DNA from: an uncultured Tateyamaria sp.
GTDB taxonomy: Bacteria > Pseudomonadota > Alphaproteobacteria > Rhodobacterales > Rhodobacteraceae
Direction: 5' to 3'
Assembly (NCBI RefSeq): GCF_947504105.1
Contig: NZ_CANNGP010000020.1
Span: 1 to 64,000, forward strand
Length of the DNA: 64,000 nucleotides
Part shown: piece after piece, positions 26,210 through 33,793 of the stretch
How the letters are laid out: each line of letters begins with the position of its first letter
Numbering within the stretch: the first letter of the stretch is position 1
The notes under the pieces: model-generated
What the model was told of the DNA's origin: nothing
What the model saw: only the letters and a program-made list of their open reading frames with translations
Database searches by the model: none
Position numbers and translations under genes: made by a program

Positions 26210-27196
26210 TCACAGCATGGACGGCACGACCTGATCAGGTGGGCGGTGACCATCGTCAAAGGTCTTGATGTTGATGATGACCTTTTCGCCCATTTCGATC
26301 CGGCTTTCGCGGGTGGCCGAACCCATATGGGGCAACATTACAACGTTGTTCAGTTCGCGCAGGCGCGGGTTCACCTCGGTCCCGTTTTCATAGACATCAA
26401 GGCCCGCCCCCGCGATCTCGCCCGCCCGCAACATGCGTGTCAGGGCGTTTTCATCAATCACCTCGCCACGCGACGTGTTCACGATCACGGCATCCGGCTT
26501 CATCAGTTTCAAACGGCGCGCATTCATCAGGTGAAAGGTAGAGGGCGTGTGCGGGCAGTTAACGCTGATCACGTCCATCCGGGCCACCATCTGGTCGAGG
26601 CTTTCCCACCACGTCGCCTGCAGTTCCTCTTCGATCTCGACGCGCAAGCGACGGCGGTTGTGATAATGCACCTGCATGCCAAAAGCCGCCGCTCGGCGGG
26701 CAACCGCCTGTCCGATGCGGCCCATGCCAAGGATACCAAGCCTGCGCCCGGCCACCCGACCGCCAAGGAATGCGGTGGGCGCCCATCCGTCCCATGTGCC
26801 CGATTGCATCGCAGCCAGCCCTTCGGGCAGGCGGCGGGTCACGGCAAGGATCAGACCCATGGTCATGTCGGCCGTGTCATCGGTCAGCACACCGGGCGTG
26901 TTTGACACCAGGATGCCACGCTGCCGCGCCGTCGAGACATCAATATTATCAACACCTGCGCCATAGTTCGCGATCAGCTTCAAACGTTCGCCAGCCTGCC
27001 CGATCATGGCCCCATCCACGGTGTCGGTGATCGTGGGAACCAGAACGTCAGCCGCCTTCATCGCCTCGACCAACTCGGTGCGGGTCATGGGCGCATCGCT
27101 GTCGCGCAAGGTGACGTCGAACAGTTCGCTCAACCGGGTTTCCACCTCGGCGGGCAACCGTCGCGTAACGACAACACTCAGACGTTCCTTTGGCAT
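26210..27196 (-). CDS. D-2-hydroxyacid dehydrogenase (glyoxylate reductase-like)
   Basis: 328 residues. NAD(P)-binding GMGRIG at 157-162 within the central Rossmann domain, and the catalytic set of the family: Arg in NTSRGEV (about 246), Glu about 29 residues later, and His in LPHMGSAT (about 298). LIANYGAGVDNID near 74-86 is typical of the glyoxylate/hydroxypyruvate reductase branch. After Arg-His dinucleotide-preference residues (HNRRR) NADPH use is plausible. Divergent from the SH3 gene; 74 bases upstream of ggt. Confidence 0.9.
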   Translation of the reverse strand: MPKERLSVVVTRRLPAEVETRLSELFDVTLRDSDAPMTRTELVEAMKAADVLVPTITDTVDGAMIGQAGERLKLIANYGAGVDNIDVSTARQRGILVSNTPGVLTDDTADMTMGLILAVTRRLPEGLAAMQSGTWDGWAPTAFLGGRVAGRRLGILGMGRIGQAVARRAAAFGMQVHYHNRRRLRVEIEEELQATWWESLDQMVARMDVISVNCPHTPSTFHLMNARRLKLMKPDAVIVNTSRGEVIDENALTRMLRAGEIAGAGLDVYENGTEVNPRLRELNNVVMLPHMGSATRESRIEMGEKVIINIKTFDDGHRPPDQVVPSML

Positions 27197-27312
27197 TGCG
27201 CCCTCCCCGGTGCTTGGCCTTGCGTCCTATCTTTGGCATGGTGGCGGATGTGAGCACGAGGCACAAGAACCTCGGCCACATCAAAAGGCGAGTGACGAGC
27301 GGAAAGTTCCCG

Positions 27313-27813
27313 ATGATTGCGGTTTGGCGGTTTGTGCTATCGATGCTTTTGGTGCTGGGCCTGACCCTGCCCGCTGTTGCACGAGACACCGGTCCCGTGA
27401 CCAACCTGCCCTTGCCGCGCTTTGTGTCGATGAAAGCGGCAGAGGGTAACGTGCGCCGCGGCCCATCCCTGACCCACAGAATCGATTGGGTGTTCAAGCG
27501 GCGCGACATGCCGCTGCGCATCACGGCAGAGCATGGCCACTGGCGCCGGGTCGAAGACCGGGACGGACTGGGCGGCTGGGTGCACTATTCGCTGCTTTCG
27601 GGCACACGCACCGTCATTGTCGAACAGGACATGCTGACCCTGCGCACCAAACCTGACGCCAATGCGCCCGTCACCGCCGCATTGGAAGCGGGCGTTGTCG
27701 CCCGATTGGGCAAATGCGGACCCGAGTGGTGCCGCCTGAATTCCGGCGGCTATCGCGGTTGGGCACCCAAAGCGCGGCTTTGGGGCGTTGCGATAGACGA
27801 ACTGCGCGACTAA
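27313..27813 (+). CDS. Exported SH3-domain protein
   Basis: 166 residues from ATG 27313, which places a normal signal peptide (MIAVWRF then a Leu-rich core ending AVA) at the N-terminus; the frame is open upstream to 27190 but that part is not signal-like. Two bacterial SH3 units are visible: EGNVRRGPSLTHRIDWVF near 47-64 and MLTLRTKPDANAPVTAAL near 106-123, each with the N-V/L-R-x-x-P pattern. Probably periplasmic and binding peptidoglycan or a partner protein; role unknown. The stop overlaps that of the convergent ridA-like gene. Confidence 0.8.
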   Translation: MIAVWRFVLSMLLVLGLTLPAVARDTGPVTNLPLPRFVSMKAAEGNVRRGPSLTHRIDWVFKRRDMPLRITAEHGHWRRVEDRDGLGGWVHYSLLSGTRTVIVEQDMLTLRTKPDANAPVTAALEAGVVARLGKCGPEWCRLNSGGYRGWAPKARLWGVAIDELRD

Positions 27814-28199
27814 CCCAGTTCCGCCACGATACGGATTTCCACGACCGCCCCTTCGCGGCGCAACCCTGCCACTTCAACCGCTGCCCACGCCGGGTAAGGT
27901 TGTGACAGATGTGCGCGGCGCACGGCATCAAACGCATCGAAATGGGCGCGGAGCCCCACGTGGTAACTGGTCATTTCCACAACGGCGTTCAGGGTAAGAT
28001 CGGCTTGGGCCAGCACCTCGCCAATCTTGGTAAAACAGGCGTTGAATTGCGCCTCCTCCGACACTGGCATCGTTCCGTCCGCCGCTGCTCCGGTGACGCC
28101 TGTCATGAACACATGATTGTGCGATATCACCCCCGGCGACATACCCGCCGCGTCACAGGCGGCCTCGAGCCCCGGTGGTATCAATACCCGTCGCGTCAT
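27810..28199 (-). CDS. RidA/YjgF family protein
   Basis: 129 residues. Small trimeric enamine/imine deaminase family, which removes reactive intermediates made by PLP enzymes. Start at ATG 28199 with AAGGAG eight bases upstream; a TTG at 28205 is in frame but less likely. The family signature near the C-terminus is present in altered form (PAWAAVEVAGLRREGAVVEI, where many members have RxxVEVxxLp), and the Arg that binds the carboxylate in active RidA is not clearly placed, so it may belong to a non-canonical subgroup. Confidence 0.82.
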   Translation of the reverse strand: MTRRVLIPPGLEAACDAAGMSPGVISHNHVFMTGVTGAAADGTMPVSEEAQFNACFTKIGEVLAQADLTLNAVVEMTSYHVGLRAHFDAFDAVRRAHLSQPYPAWAAVEVAGLRREGAVVEIRIVAELG

Positions 28200-28279
28200 C
28201 AGCAACTCTCCTTGCTCTTGCCCTTATCCTGTTTAGCATTCAAAGCATTGCATAACGCGTATCCAAGAAGAACATTCCA

Positions 28280-29272
28280 ATGAAAGCCATTCACTACACC
28301 CGTTTCGGCCCGGCCGCAGATGTTCTGACCTTGGCAGAGATGCCAACGCCGGACCCCGCACCGGGCGAGGTGCTGGTCGAGTTGACCTTTTCCGGCGTGA
28401 ACCCGTCAGATGTCAAAGCACGCTCTGGCACGCGGCCTGGTGTGACAAAGCCTCCGTTTGACCAGATCATCCCGCACAGCGATGGCGCGGGGCGGATCGT
28501 GGCCGTTGGCGATGATGTGCCAGAGACACGGATCGGGCAACGTGTCTGGATCTGGAACGGCCAGTGGCAGCGCCCCTTCGGCACGGCGGCGACACATATC
28601 TGTCTGCCCGCGGACCAAGCGGTACAACTGCCGGACCCGATCACCATGGACACAGGGGCCGTGTTGGGCATTCCCGGCCTGACCGCAGCACATGCTGTTT
28701 TCGGGGGAGGCGCCGTTGCAGGCCAAACGCTTCTTATCCAGGGCGGTGCAGGCACGGTCGGTCTGCTGGCCGTGCAACTGGCGAAATGGGGTGGTGCCAA
28801 GGTGATCGCAACAGCCCGGGGGGACGGATTGACCTCTGCAGAGGATGCGGGTGCAGATGTCGTTCTGAACTACTCCGACCCCGATCTTGCGCAACACATT
28901 CTGGCGGCCAACGACGGCGCGCCGATATCTCGCATCATCGAAGTGGAGTTTGGCCGAAATGTGGGGACCGATGCGGAGGTGATTGCCCCCAATGGCACCA
29001 TCGCCGCCTATGGCTCGGCGCAGGACATGGCACCGACGCTGCCCTTTGGGCCGTTGCTGTTCAAGGCTGCGACAATCGACATCCTGTTAATCTATCTTCT
29101 GCCGCCGGATTAACGCGCCGTGGCGATCAAGCATCTGCATGATGCGCTGCTTGCAGGCGCGCTGACCTGCCCGATTGCCCAAACCCTTGCGCTGGCAGAC
29201 ACGGCGGCAGCACATGGCGCGGTCGAAGCAGGCGGGCGGGCCGGAGCCGTTCTGGTCGAGGTGCAGGCGTGA
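28280..29272 (+). pseudogene. NADPH:quinone reductase-like gene with in-frame stop codon
   Basis: The reading frame begins as a zinc-independent medium-chain reductase (MKAIHYTRFGPAADVL; NADPH loop GGAGTVGLLAVQLAK near 155) and meets TAA at 29111-29113 after 277 codons. The same frame then continues with no further stop through 52 codons that are exactly the missing C-terminus (HLHDALLAGALTCPIAQ; AAHGAVEAGGRAGAVL) to TGA 29270-29272. That second stop overlaps the start of the MscS gene. So the intact gene is 329 sense codons interrupted by one stop. It is a recent nonsense mutation, a sequencing error, or a case of readthrough. The truncated protein would lack the last helix and strand of the fold. 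Confidence 0.88.
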
Positions 29273-30600
29273 TCCGTGCGCTATTGATCATACTGTGCCT
29301 GTGCGCGGCACCGCTTTCGGCACAGAACGCGAGCCAACCCCAAGGCACGATTGCCATCACGGACAGCGCCACGCAGGACGTGGCAATTGCGGTGCGTATC
29401 CGCGATATTCTGAACGAGCTTGATGGGTTCGACGGGGTGACCGTGTCCGTCACATCAGGCATCGTGACGCTGCGGGGCACGACCGTGGACACTGCAACCG
29501 CCGACCGGCTGAATGAGCTTGTTGGTCGTGTCGAAGGCGTCGTTGCCATCGAGAACGAAGTGACCGAAACGACGGATGTGGTCGCCCGGTTGAACCCAGC
29601 GGTCGAGCGCTTTCAAGCCCGCATGACACAGGCCGTTGCGATGCTGCCGCTGATTGCGGTTGCCCTTTTGGCCTTTGTTCTGGTTCTGACCCTTGGGATG
29701 TTGCTGGCTCGCGCGCGTTATCCTTGGGACCGGATCGCGCCAAATGCCTTTATCGCCAACATCTATCGCCAGGTGGTACGCATCCTGTTCTTTATCGCAG
29801 GTGTGGTCATCGCACTGGATATCCTTGGGGCAACGGCGCTGCTGGGCACGATACTGGGCGCGGCGGGGATCGTGGGCCTCGCCATCGGTTTTGCCGTGCG
29901 TGACACGGTCGAAAACTTTATCGCATCGATCATGTTGTCGATCCGCCAACCCTTTCGTCCCAATGATGTCGTCGAAATCGAAGGCGACACGGGCAAGGTC
30001 ATTCGCCTGACCAGTCGGGCGACCATTCTGCTGAGCTTTGACGGCAACCACATTCGCATCCCCAATGCGACCGTCTTCAAAAGTCGCATCGTGAACTTCT
30101 CAACCAATCAAGAACGCCGCTTCAGCTTTGAGATTGGCGTGAGTTCCGACGCCGATCTGGCCGAGGTGCGGCGGATGGCAGAAGAAACCGTGGCGGATCT
30201 GCCCTTTATCCTTTCCGAACCGGCACCTATGTCGTGGATCGAACGGATCGGGGATGGCGCGATTTTCATGACAGTCACGGGCTGGATCGATCAAGAGGCG
30301 ACATCGCTGGTCCGAGCCAAGGGCGAGGCCCTGCGACTGGTCAAGGCACGAATCGAAGGGGCCGGAATCGAGGTGCCCGACACCACCTATCGCATTCAGT
30401 TGCTGGGCGGTGCGACATTGGACACGGAATTGGACCAGCCCGGACCAAGCGAACAGGCACCCGCTTTGCCGCCAGCCCCAGAGGTCGAAGCCGCCGATGT
30501 TACAGACATGTCCGAGCCGGGACTGGACAAGCTGGTGGATGCGGAACGCAATGACCCCGACGCCCCCGATTTGCTGACAGATGCGGCCCCCAAGGAATAG
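29269..30600 (+). CDS. Mechanosensitive ion channel (MscS family) with N-terminal BON domain
   Basis: 443 residues. Signal peptide (about 1-18, ending PLSA), then a BON domain (about 27-100: VAIAVRIRDILNEL, GIVTLRGTTVDTATADR), three transmembrane helices between about 122 and 205 and the MscS pore helix GTILGAAGIVGLAIGFAVRDTVEN with its Gly/Ala packing face. The cytoplasmic beta domain (NDVVEIEGDTGKV) and an acidic Pro-rich tail follow. It should open under membrane tension; the BON domain would sit in the periplasm and could touch phospholipid or the wall. GTG start overlapping the upstream gene's distal stop. Confidence 0.92.
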   Translation: MIRALLIILCLCAAPLSAQNASQPQGTIAITDSATQDVAIAVRIRDILNELDGFDGVTVSVTSGIVTLRGTTVDTATADRLNELVGRVEGVVAIENEVTETTDVVARLNPAVERFQARMTQAVAMLPLIAVALLAFVLVLTLGMLLARARYPWDRIAPNAFIANIYRQVVRILFFIAGVVIALDILGATALLGTILGAAGIVGLAIGFAVRDTVENFIASIMLSIRQPFRPNDVVEIEGDTGKVIRLTSRATILLSFDGNHIRIPNATVFKSRIVNFSTNQERRFSFEIGVSSDADLAEVRRMAEETVADLPFILSEPAPMSWIERIGDGAIFMTVTGWIDQEATSLVRAKGEALRLVKARIEGAGIEVPDTTYRIQLLGGATLDTELDQPGPSEQAPALPPAPEVEAADVTDMSEPGLDKLVDAERNDPDAPDLLTDAAPKE

Positions 30601-30664
30601 TCGGATTTTTGATGTAAAGGGGCTTGCGCACATCGCTTTGCCGCTCTAATTAGCGCGGCACGTT

Positions 30665-30739
30665 GGGATGTAGATCAATTGGTAGATCAACTGTTTTTGG
30701 TACAGTAGGTTGTAGGTTCGAGTCCTACCATCCCAGCCA
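30665..30739 (+). tRNA. tRNA-Gln (UUG)
   Basis: A full cloverleaf: acceptor TGGGATG / CATCCCA, D-stem GATC/GATC with GG in the loop, anticodon stem ACTGT/ACAGT with loop TTTTGGT (anticodon TTG), five-base variable loop, T-stem GTAGG/CCTAC with TTCGAGT, discriminator G and encoded CCA. A U1-A72 first pair is a hallmark of bacterial tRNA-Gln, supporting the identity. The 5' boundary may be off by one or two bases. D- and anticodon arms are unusually A/T-rich for this genome. Confidence 0.93.
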
Positions 30740-30831
30740 TCCTCCACAATACCACTGCACTCGCCGCATCAGCACCGCGCGATGTCGCGATTCCATCTAG
30801 CGTGGGCTGCAGCACCTGATAGCGTTTGGGC

Positions 30832-31875
30832 ATGAAACATCTTGCCCGTACAGACACCCACGCAGACGCAGCCATTGCCGCGCTGCCTGACGTTCCAAGC
30901 CCTAGCCTAAACGCAGATAATCCGGCGCGCCTGCTGCGCCGGTGCCCGGCGGCGGCGCCTACACCATTGGTGTCCTCGCCCGACCTGGCGGACAGTGCGA
31001 ATGTGACCGAGGTGCAGATCAAGGACGAACGCGGGCGCATGGGATTGGGCAGCTTCAAGGCACTTGGTGCGGCTTATGTCATTGCATGTGACGCCGAGAC
31101 CGGCGCAGCGTTTGGACGAACTTATGTGACGGCCAGCGCTGGCAATCACGGCTTGTCTGTCGCTGCGGGTGCGCAAGCCTTCGGTGCAAAGGCGGTTATC
31201 TATTTGGCAGACACCGTGCCGGAGGCGTTTGCCGACCGGCTGCGTAGCTTTGATGCGGATGTACGGCGTCATGGCTCGGTCTACGAAGATAGTATGGCCG
31301 AAGCAGCCCGTGCGGCGGAGGCCAATGGTTGGACGCTTCTCTCTGACAGCTCCTGGCCCGGCTACTTCGACATCCCGCACCGTTTGATGGAAGGGTATAC
31401 TGTACTGATGCAGGAAACCGTGGCCGCTATGGATGCGCCCACCCACATCTTCCTGCAGGCAGGCGTTGGTGGGCTGGCCGCGGCCTGTGCCGCCTATGCA
31501 CGCAACACTTGGGGACAGGCGCCCCGGATCATCGTGGTTGAACCCGAGGTTGCCCCCGCCCTTTTCGCGTCGGTTCAGGCGGGCGCCCCGCAAGTGACCG
31601 AAGGGCCAAGTTCGGACATGGGGCGGCTTGATTGCAAAGAACCATCGCTGATCGCACTCAAAGGGTTGGCACGAGACGCCAATGACTACATGCTGATTTC
31701 CGAGGAGGAAGGGGCGCACGGCAGCGCTGTTTCGACCAAAGTTGGCTTGGCATCCACACCCTCCGGGGCGGCGGGTCTGTCTGCCTTGCTGGCAAGCGCC
31801 CCCTATCGTGACGCATTGGGTCTGACGGACGCGTCACGCGTGCTGCTGATCCTGAGCGAAGAGGCGTCGGAATGA
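30832..31875 (+). CDS. Diaminopropionate ammonia-lyase-like PLP enzyme
   Basis: 347 residues, fold-type II PLP enzyme. Lys76 in GLGSFKALGAAY matches the PLP lysine context of 2,3-diaminopropionate ammonia-lyase (FKALG), and QAGVGGLAAA near 206 is the phosphate/glycine loop. A DpaL would convert 2,3-diaminopropionate to pyruvate and two ammonia. The family is usually about 400 residues, so this is a shorter member and substrate may differ. ATG 30832 preferred to an in-frame TTG at 30826. The stop overlaps the next start by four bases: first gene of a three-gene operon. Confidence 0.8.
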   Translation: MKHLARTDTHADAAIAALPDVPSPSLNADNPARLLRRCPAAAPTPLVSSPDLADSANVTEVQIKDERGRMGLGSFKALGAAYVIACDAETGAAFGRTYVTASAGNHGLSVAAGAQAFGAKAVIYLADTVPEAFADRLRSFDADVRRHGSVYEDSMAEAARAAEANGWTLLSDSSWPGYFDIPHRLMEGYTVLMQETVAAMDAPTHIFLQAGVGGLAAACAAYARNTWGQAPRIIVVEPEVAPALFASVQAGAPQVTEGPSSDMGRLDCKEPSLIALKGLARDANDYMLISEEEGAHGSAVSTKVGLASTPSGAAGLSALLASAPYRDALGLTDASRVLLILSEEASE

Positions 31876-33035
31876 CACCGCACGCGCGCGGCTTCCCCAC
31901 GGCTGAATTTGCGGAGCGCACCCGCAAGGCCCAGTCCATGATGGAAGGTGCTGGCATGTCTGCGCTGCTGCTCACAACTGAGCCGGAGATCAGGTACTAC
32001 ACCGGCTTTCTCACCCGTTTTTGGGAAAGCCCGACGCGCCCTTGGTTCGTTGTCGTTCCAGCAAAAGGCACCCCGATTGCCGTTATTCCATCCATCGGCG
32101 CACATCTGATGGGCCAGACATGGATCACCGATATTCGGACCTGGCAGGCACCGGACTATGATGATGACGGCATCGCGTTGCTGGTCGACACATTGTCCGA
32201 GCACACTCCGCCCGGCGGCTCAATCGGCATTGCCGATGCGATGGAAAGCCACGTGCGCATGCCCTTGGGTGATCTGCGCAGCCTTGAGCAAAAGCTGGGA
32301 TCGCGCAGGCTGGTGAGCGATATGCAGATCACGCGGCGTTTGCGATTGACCAAATCCGAGGCGGAGATTTCAAAGATACGAACCGCTGCAAACATCGCCA
32401 ACCGAGCCTTTGATCGCGTGCCCGAGATCGCCCGAACAAGAACACCATTGTCCGAGGTGTTTCGCCGGTTTCAAGCGCTTTGCCTTGAAGAAGGGGCCGA
32501 TTGGGTGCCCTATCTGGCGGGTGCATCGGATCAGGGCGGATATGGCGATGTGATCTCTCCGGCGACGGATGTGCCTTTGGCACAGGGGGATGTGCTGATG
32601 CTCGATACCGGCCTCATGCATGATGGGTACTTCTGCGATTTTGATCGCAACTTCAGCATCGGTGCACCGAGTACCGAGGTGCAGGATGCCCATGCACAAT
32701 TGATTGATGCCACCCAGGCCGGGTTTGACGCGGCCCGCACCGGCGCGGCGATTTCCGACATTTTCCACGCCATGAGCACCATCGCCAACCCAGGGGGTGA
32801 GGCGATGGAGGCAGGACGCCTTGGTCACGGGTTGGGCATGCAGCTGACCGAGTGGCCATCCATTATTGTGGCGGACCACACCCCACTAAATCCAGGCATG
32901 GTGCTGACGCTGGAGCCATCAGTATCCTTGGGCGACGGGCGCATCATCGTCCATGAGGAAAACATCGTGGTCCGCGAGACCGGGGCAGAGTGGCTGTCCT
33001 CCCCCCAAGACCATACCATTCGGGTGCTGAAATGA
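31872..33035 (+). CDS. M24 family hydrolase (Xaa-Pro peptidase / ectoine-hydrolase-like)
   Basis: 387 residues with the creatinase N-domain (YYTGFLTRFWESPTRPWF near 37-54) and pita-bread catalytic domain. All five metal ligands are placed: the Asp pair in LDTGLMHDGYFCDF (about 239 and 250), His in GRLGHGLGM (about 318), Glu in LTLEPSV (about 349) and Glu in HEENIVV (about 363). Members next to small-molecule catabolic genes often hydrolyse a cyclic or acylated amino-acid derivative rather than peptides, for example DoeA/EutD that opens ectoine. GTG/ATG overlap joins it to both neighbours. Confidence 0.88.
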   Translation: MTPHARGFPTAEFAERTRKAQSMMEGAGMSALLLTTEPEIRYYTGFLTRFWESPTRPWFVVVPAKGTPIAVIPSIGAHLMGQTWITDIRTWQAPDYDDDGIALLVDTLSEHTPPGGSIGIADAMESHVRMPLGDLRSLEQKLGSRRLVSDMQITRRLRLTKSEAEISKIRTAANIANRAFDRVPEIARTRTPLSEVFRRFQALCLEEGADWVPYLAGASDQGGYGDVISPATDVPLAQGDVLMLDTGLMHDGYFCDFDRNFSIGAPSTEVQDAHAQLIDATQAGFDAARTGAAISDIFHAMSTIANPGGEAMEAGRLGHGLGMQLTEWPSIIVADHTPLNPGMVLTLEPSVSLGDGRIIVHEENIVVRETGAEWLSSPQDHTIRVLK

Positions 33036-33793
33036 GTGTCCCTTATGACATCGACAACGCCCGCCCCACGCAGCTTGGACTGATCGTCCTGCAGGCGGAT
33101 GAAACGATCGAACAGGACATGCGCGTCCTGATGCACCCGGATGTTGAATACATGATCAGTCGCGTCCCATCCGGCACATCGGTGACCCCGGACACATTGC
33201 GCGAGATGGCAGGCAATCTGACCGGTGCGGCGGCCCTGTTGCCACGGGGCGCAGACATGGCCTGTGTGGCCTATGCCTGCACCTCAGGTACCGCCGAGAT
33301 CGGTGCAAAAAACATCGCAGATCTGGTGCATGCAGGCGTGGATACACGGGCCGTCACGGACCCGGTCACGGCACTGATCGCCGCCTGCCAACATCTTGGC
33401 GTCACCCGGCTTGGCCTGCTGAGCCCCTATATCGAGAGCGTGTCGGACCGATTGCGTACCGTTCTGGGGGACGCCGGAATCGACGTCGTGGCCTTTGCCA
33501 GCTTCGATGAACCCTTGGAAGAACGTGTGGTCCGCATCAAGGCGCAGTCCGTCATCAACGCGGCCCAAGCCCTTGGCCGGGAAACAGACATGGATGCTCT
33601 GTTTCTATCGTGCACCAACTTGCGTACGCTGAACGCCATTCCGGACATCGAAGCCGCGCGCGACATGCCGGTCCTGTCCAGCAACCTTGTTCTGGCTTGG
33701 CACATGGCGCAACTGGCACAGACGCCGCTTGCCGCTGATCTACCCTTCCGCCTGACTACTCAGGCGTCCAAGCCGGTCGGGTCATCCCGATAA
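33032..33793 (+). CDS. Two-cysteine Asp/Glu racemase superfamily protein (EutA / maleate isomerase-like)
   Basis: 253 residues from ATG 33032, which overlaps the upstream stop; the longer frame from 32990 is out of context. Two repeats of the superfamily each supply a Cys: Cys83 in YACTSGTAEIG and Cys194 in FLSCTNLRTL. This pattern is shared by maleate cis-trans isomerase, arylmalonate decarboxylase and the EutA protein of ectoine use. With both cysteines present racemase or isomerase chemistry is expected. Third gene of the operon with the M24 hydrolase and DpaL-like enzyme. Its 3' end overlaps the convergent peroxidase gene by 38 bases. Confidence 0.85.
   Translation: MSVPYDIDNARPTQLGLIVLQADETIEQDMRVLMHPDVEYMISRVPSGTSVTPDTLREMAGNLTGAAALLPRGADMACVAYACTSGTAEIGAKNIADLVHAGVDTRAVTDPVTALIAACQHLGVTRLGLLSPYIESVSDRLRTVLGDAGIDVVAFASFDEPLEERVVRIKAQSVINAAQALGRETDMDALFLSCTNLRTLNAIPDIEAARDMPVLSSNLVLAWHMAQLAQTPLAADLPFRLTTQASKPVGSSR

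Noticed and set aside
30687-31058. 123-codon minus-strand frame covering the tRNA
   Set aside because: Its end (GLEPTTYCT) is the familiar false peptide read from the antisense of a tRNA T-arm.
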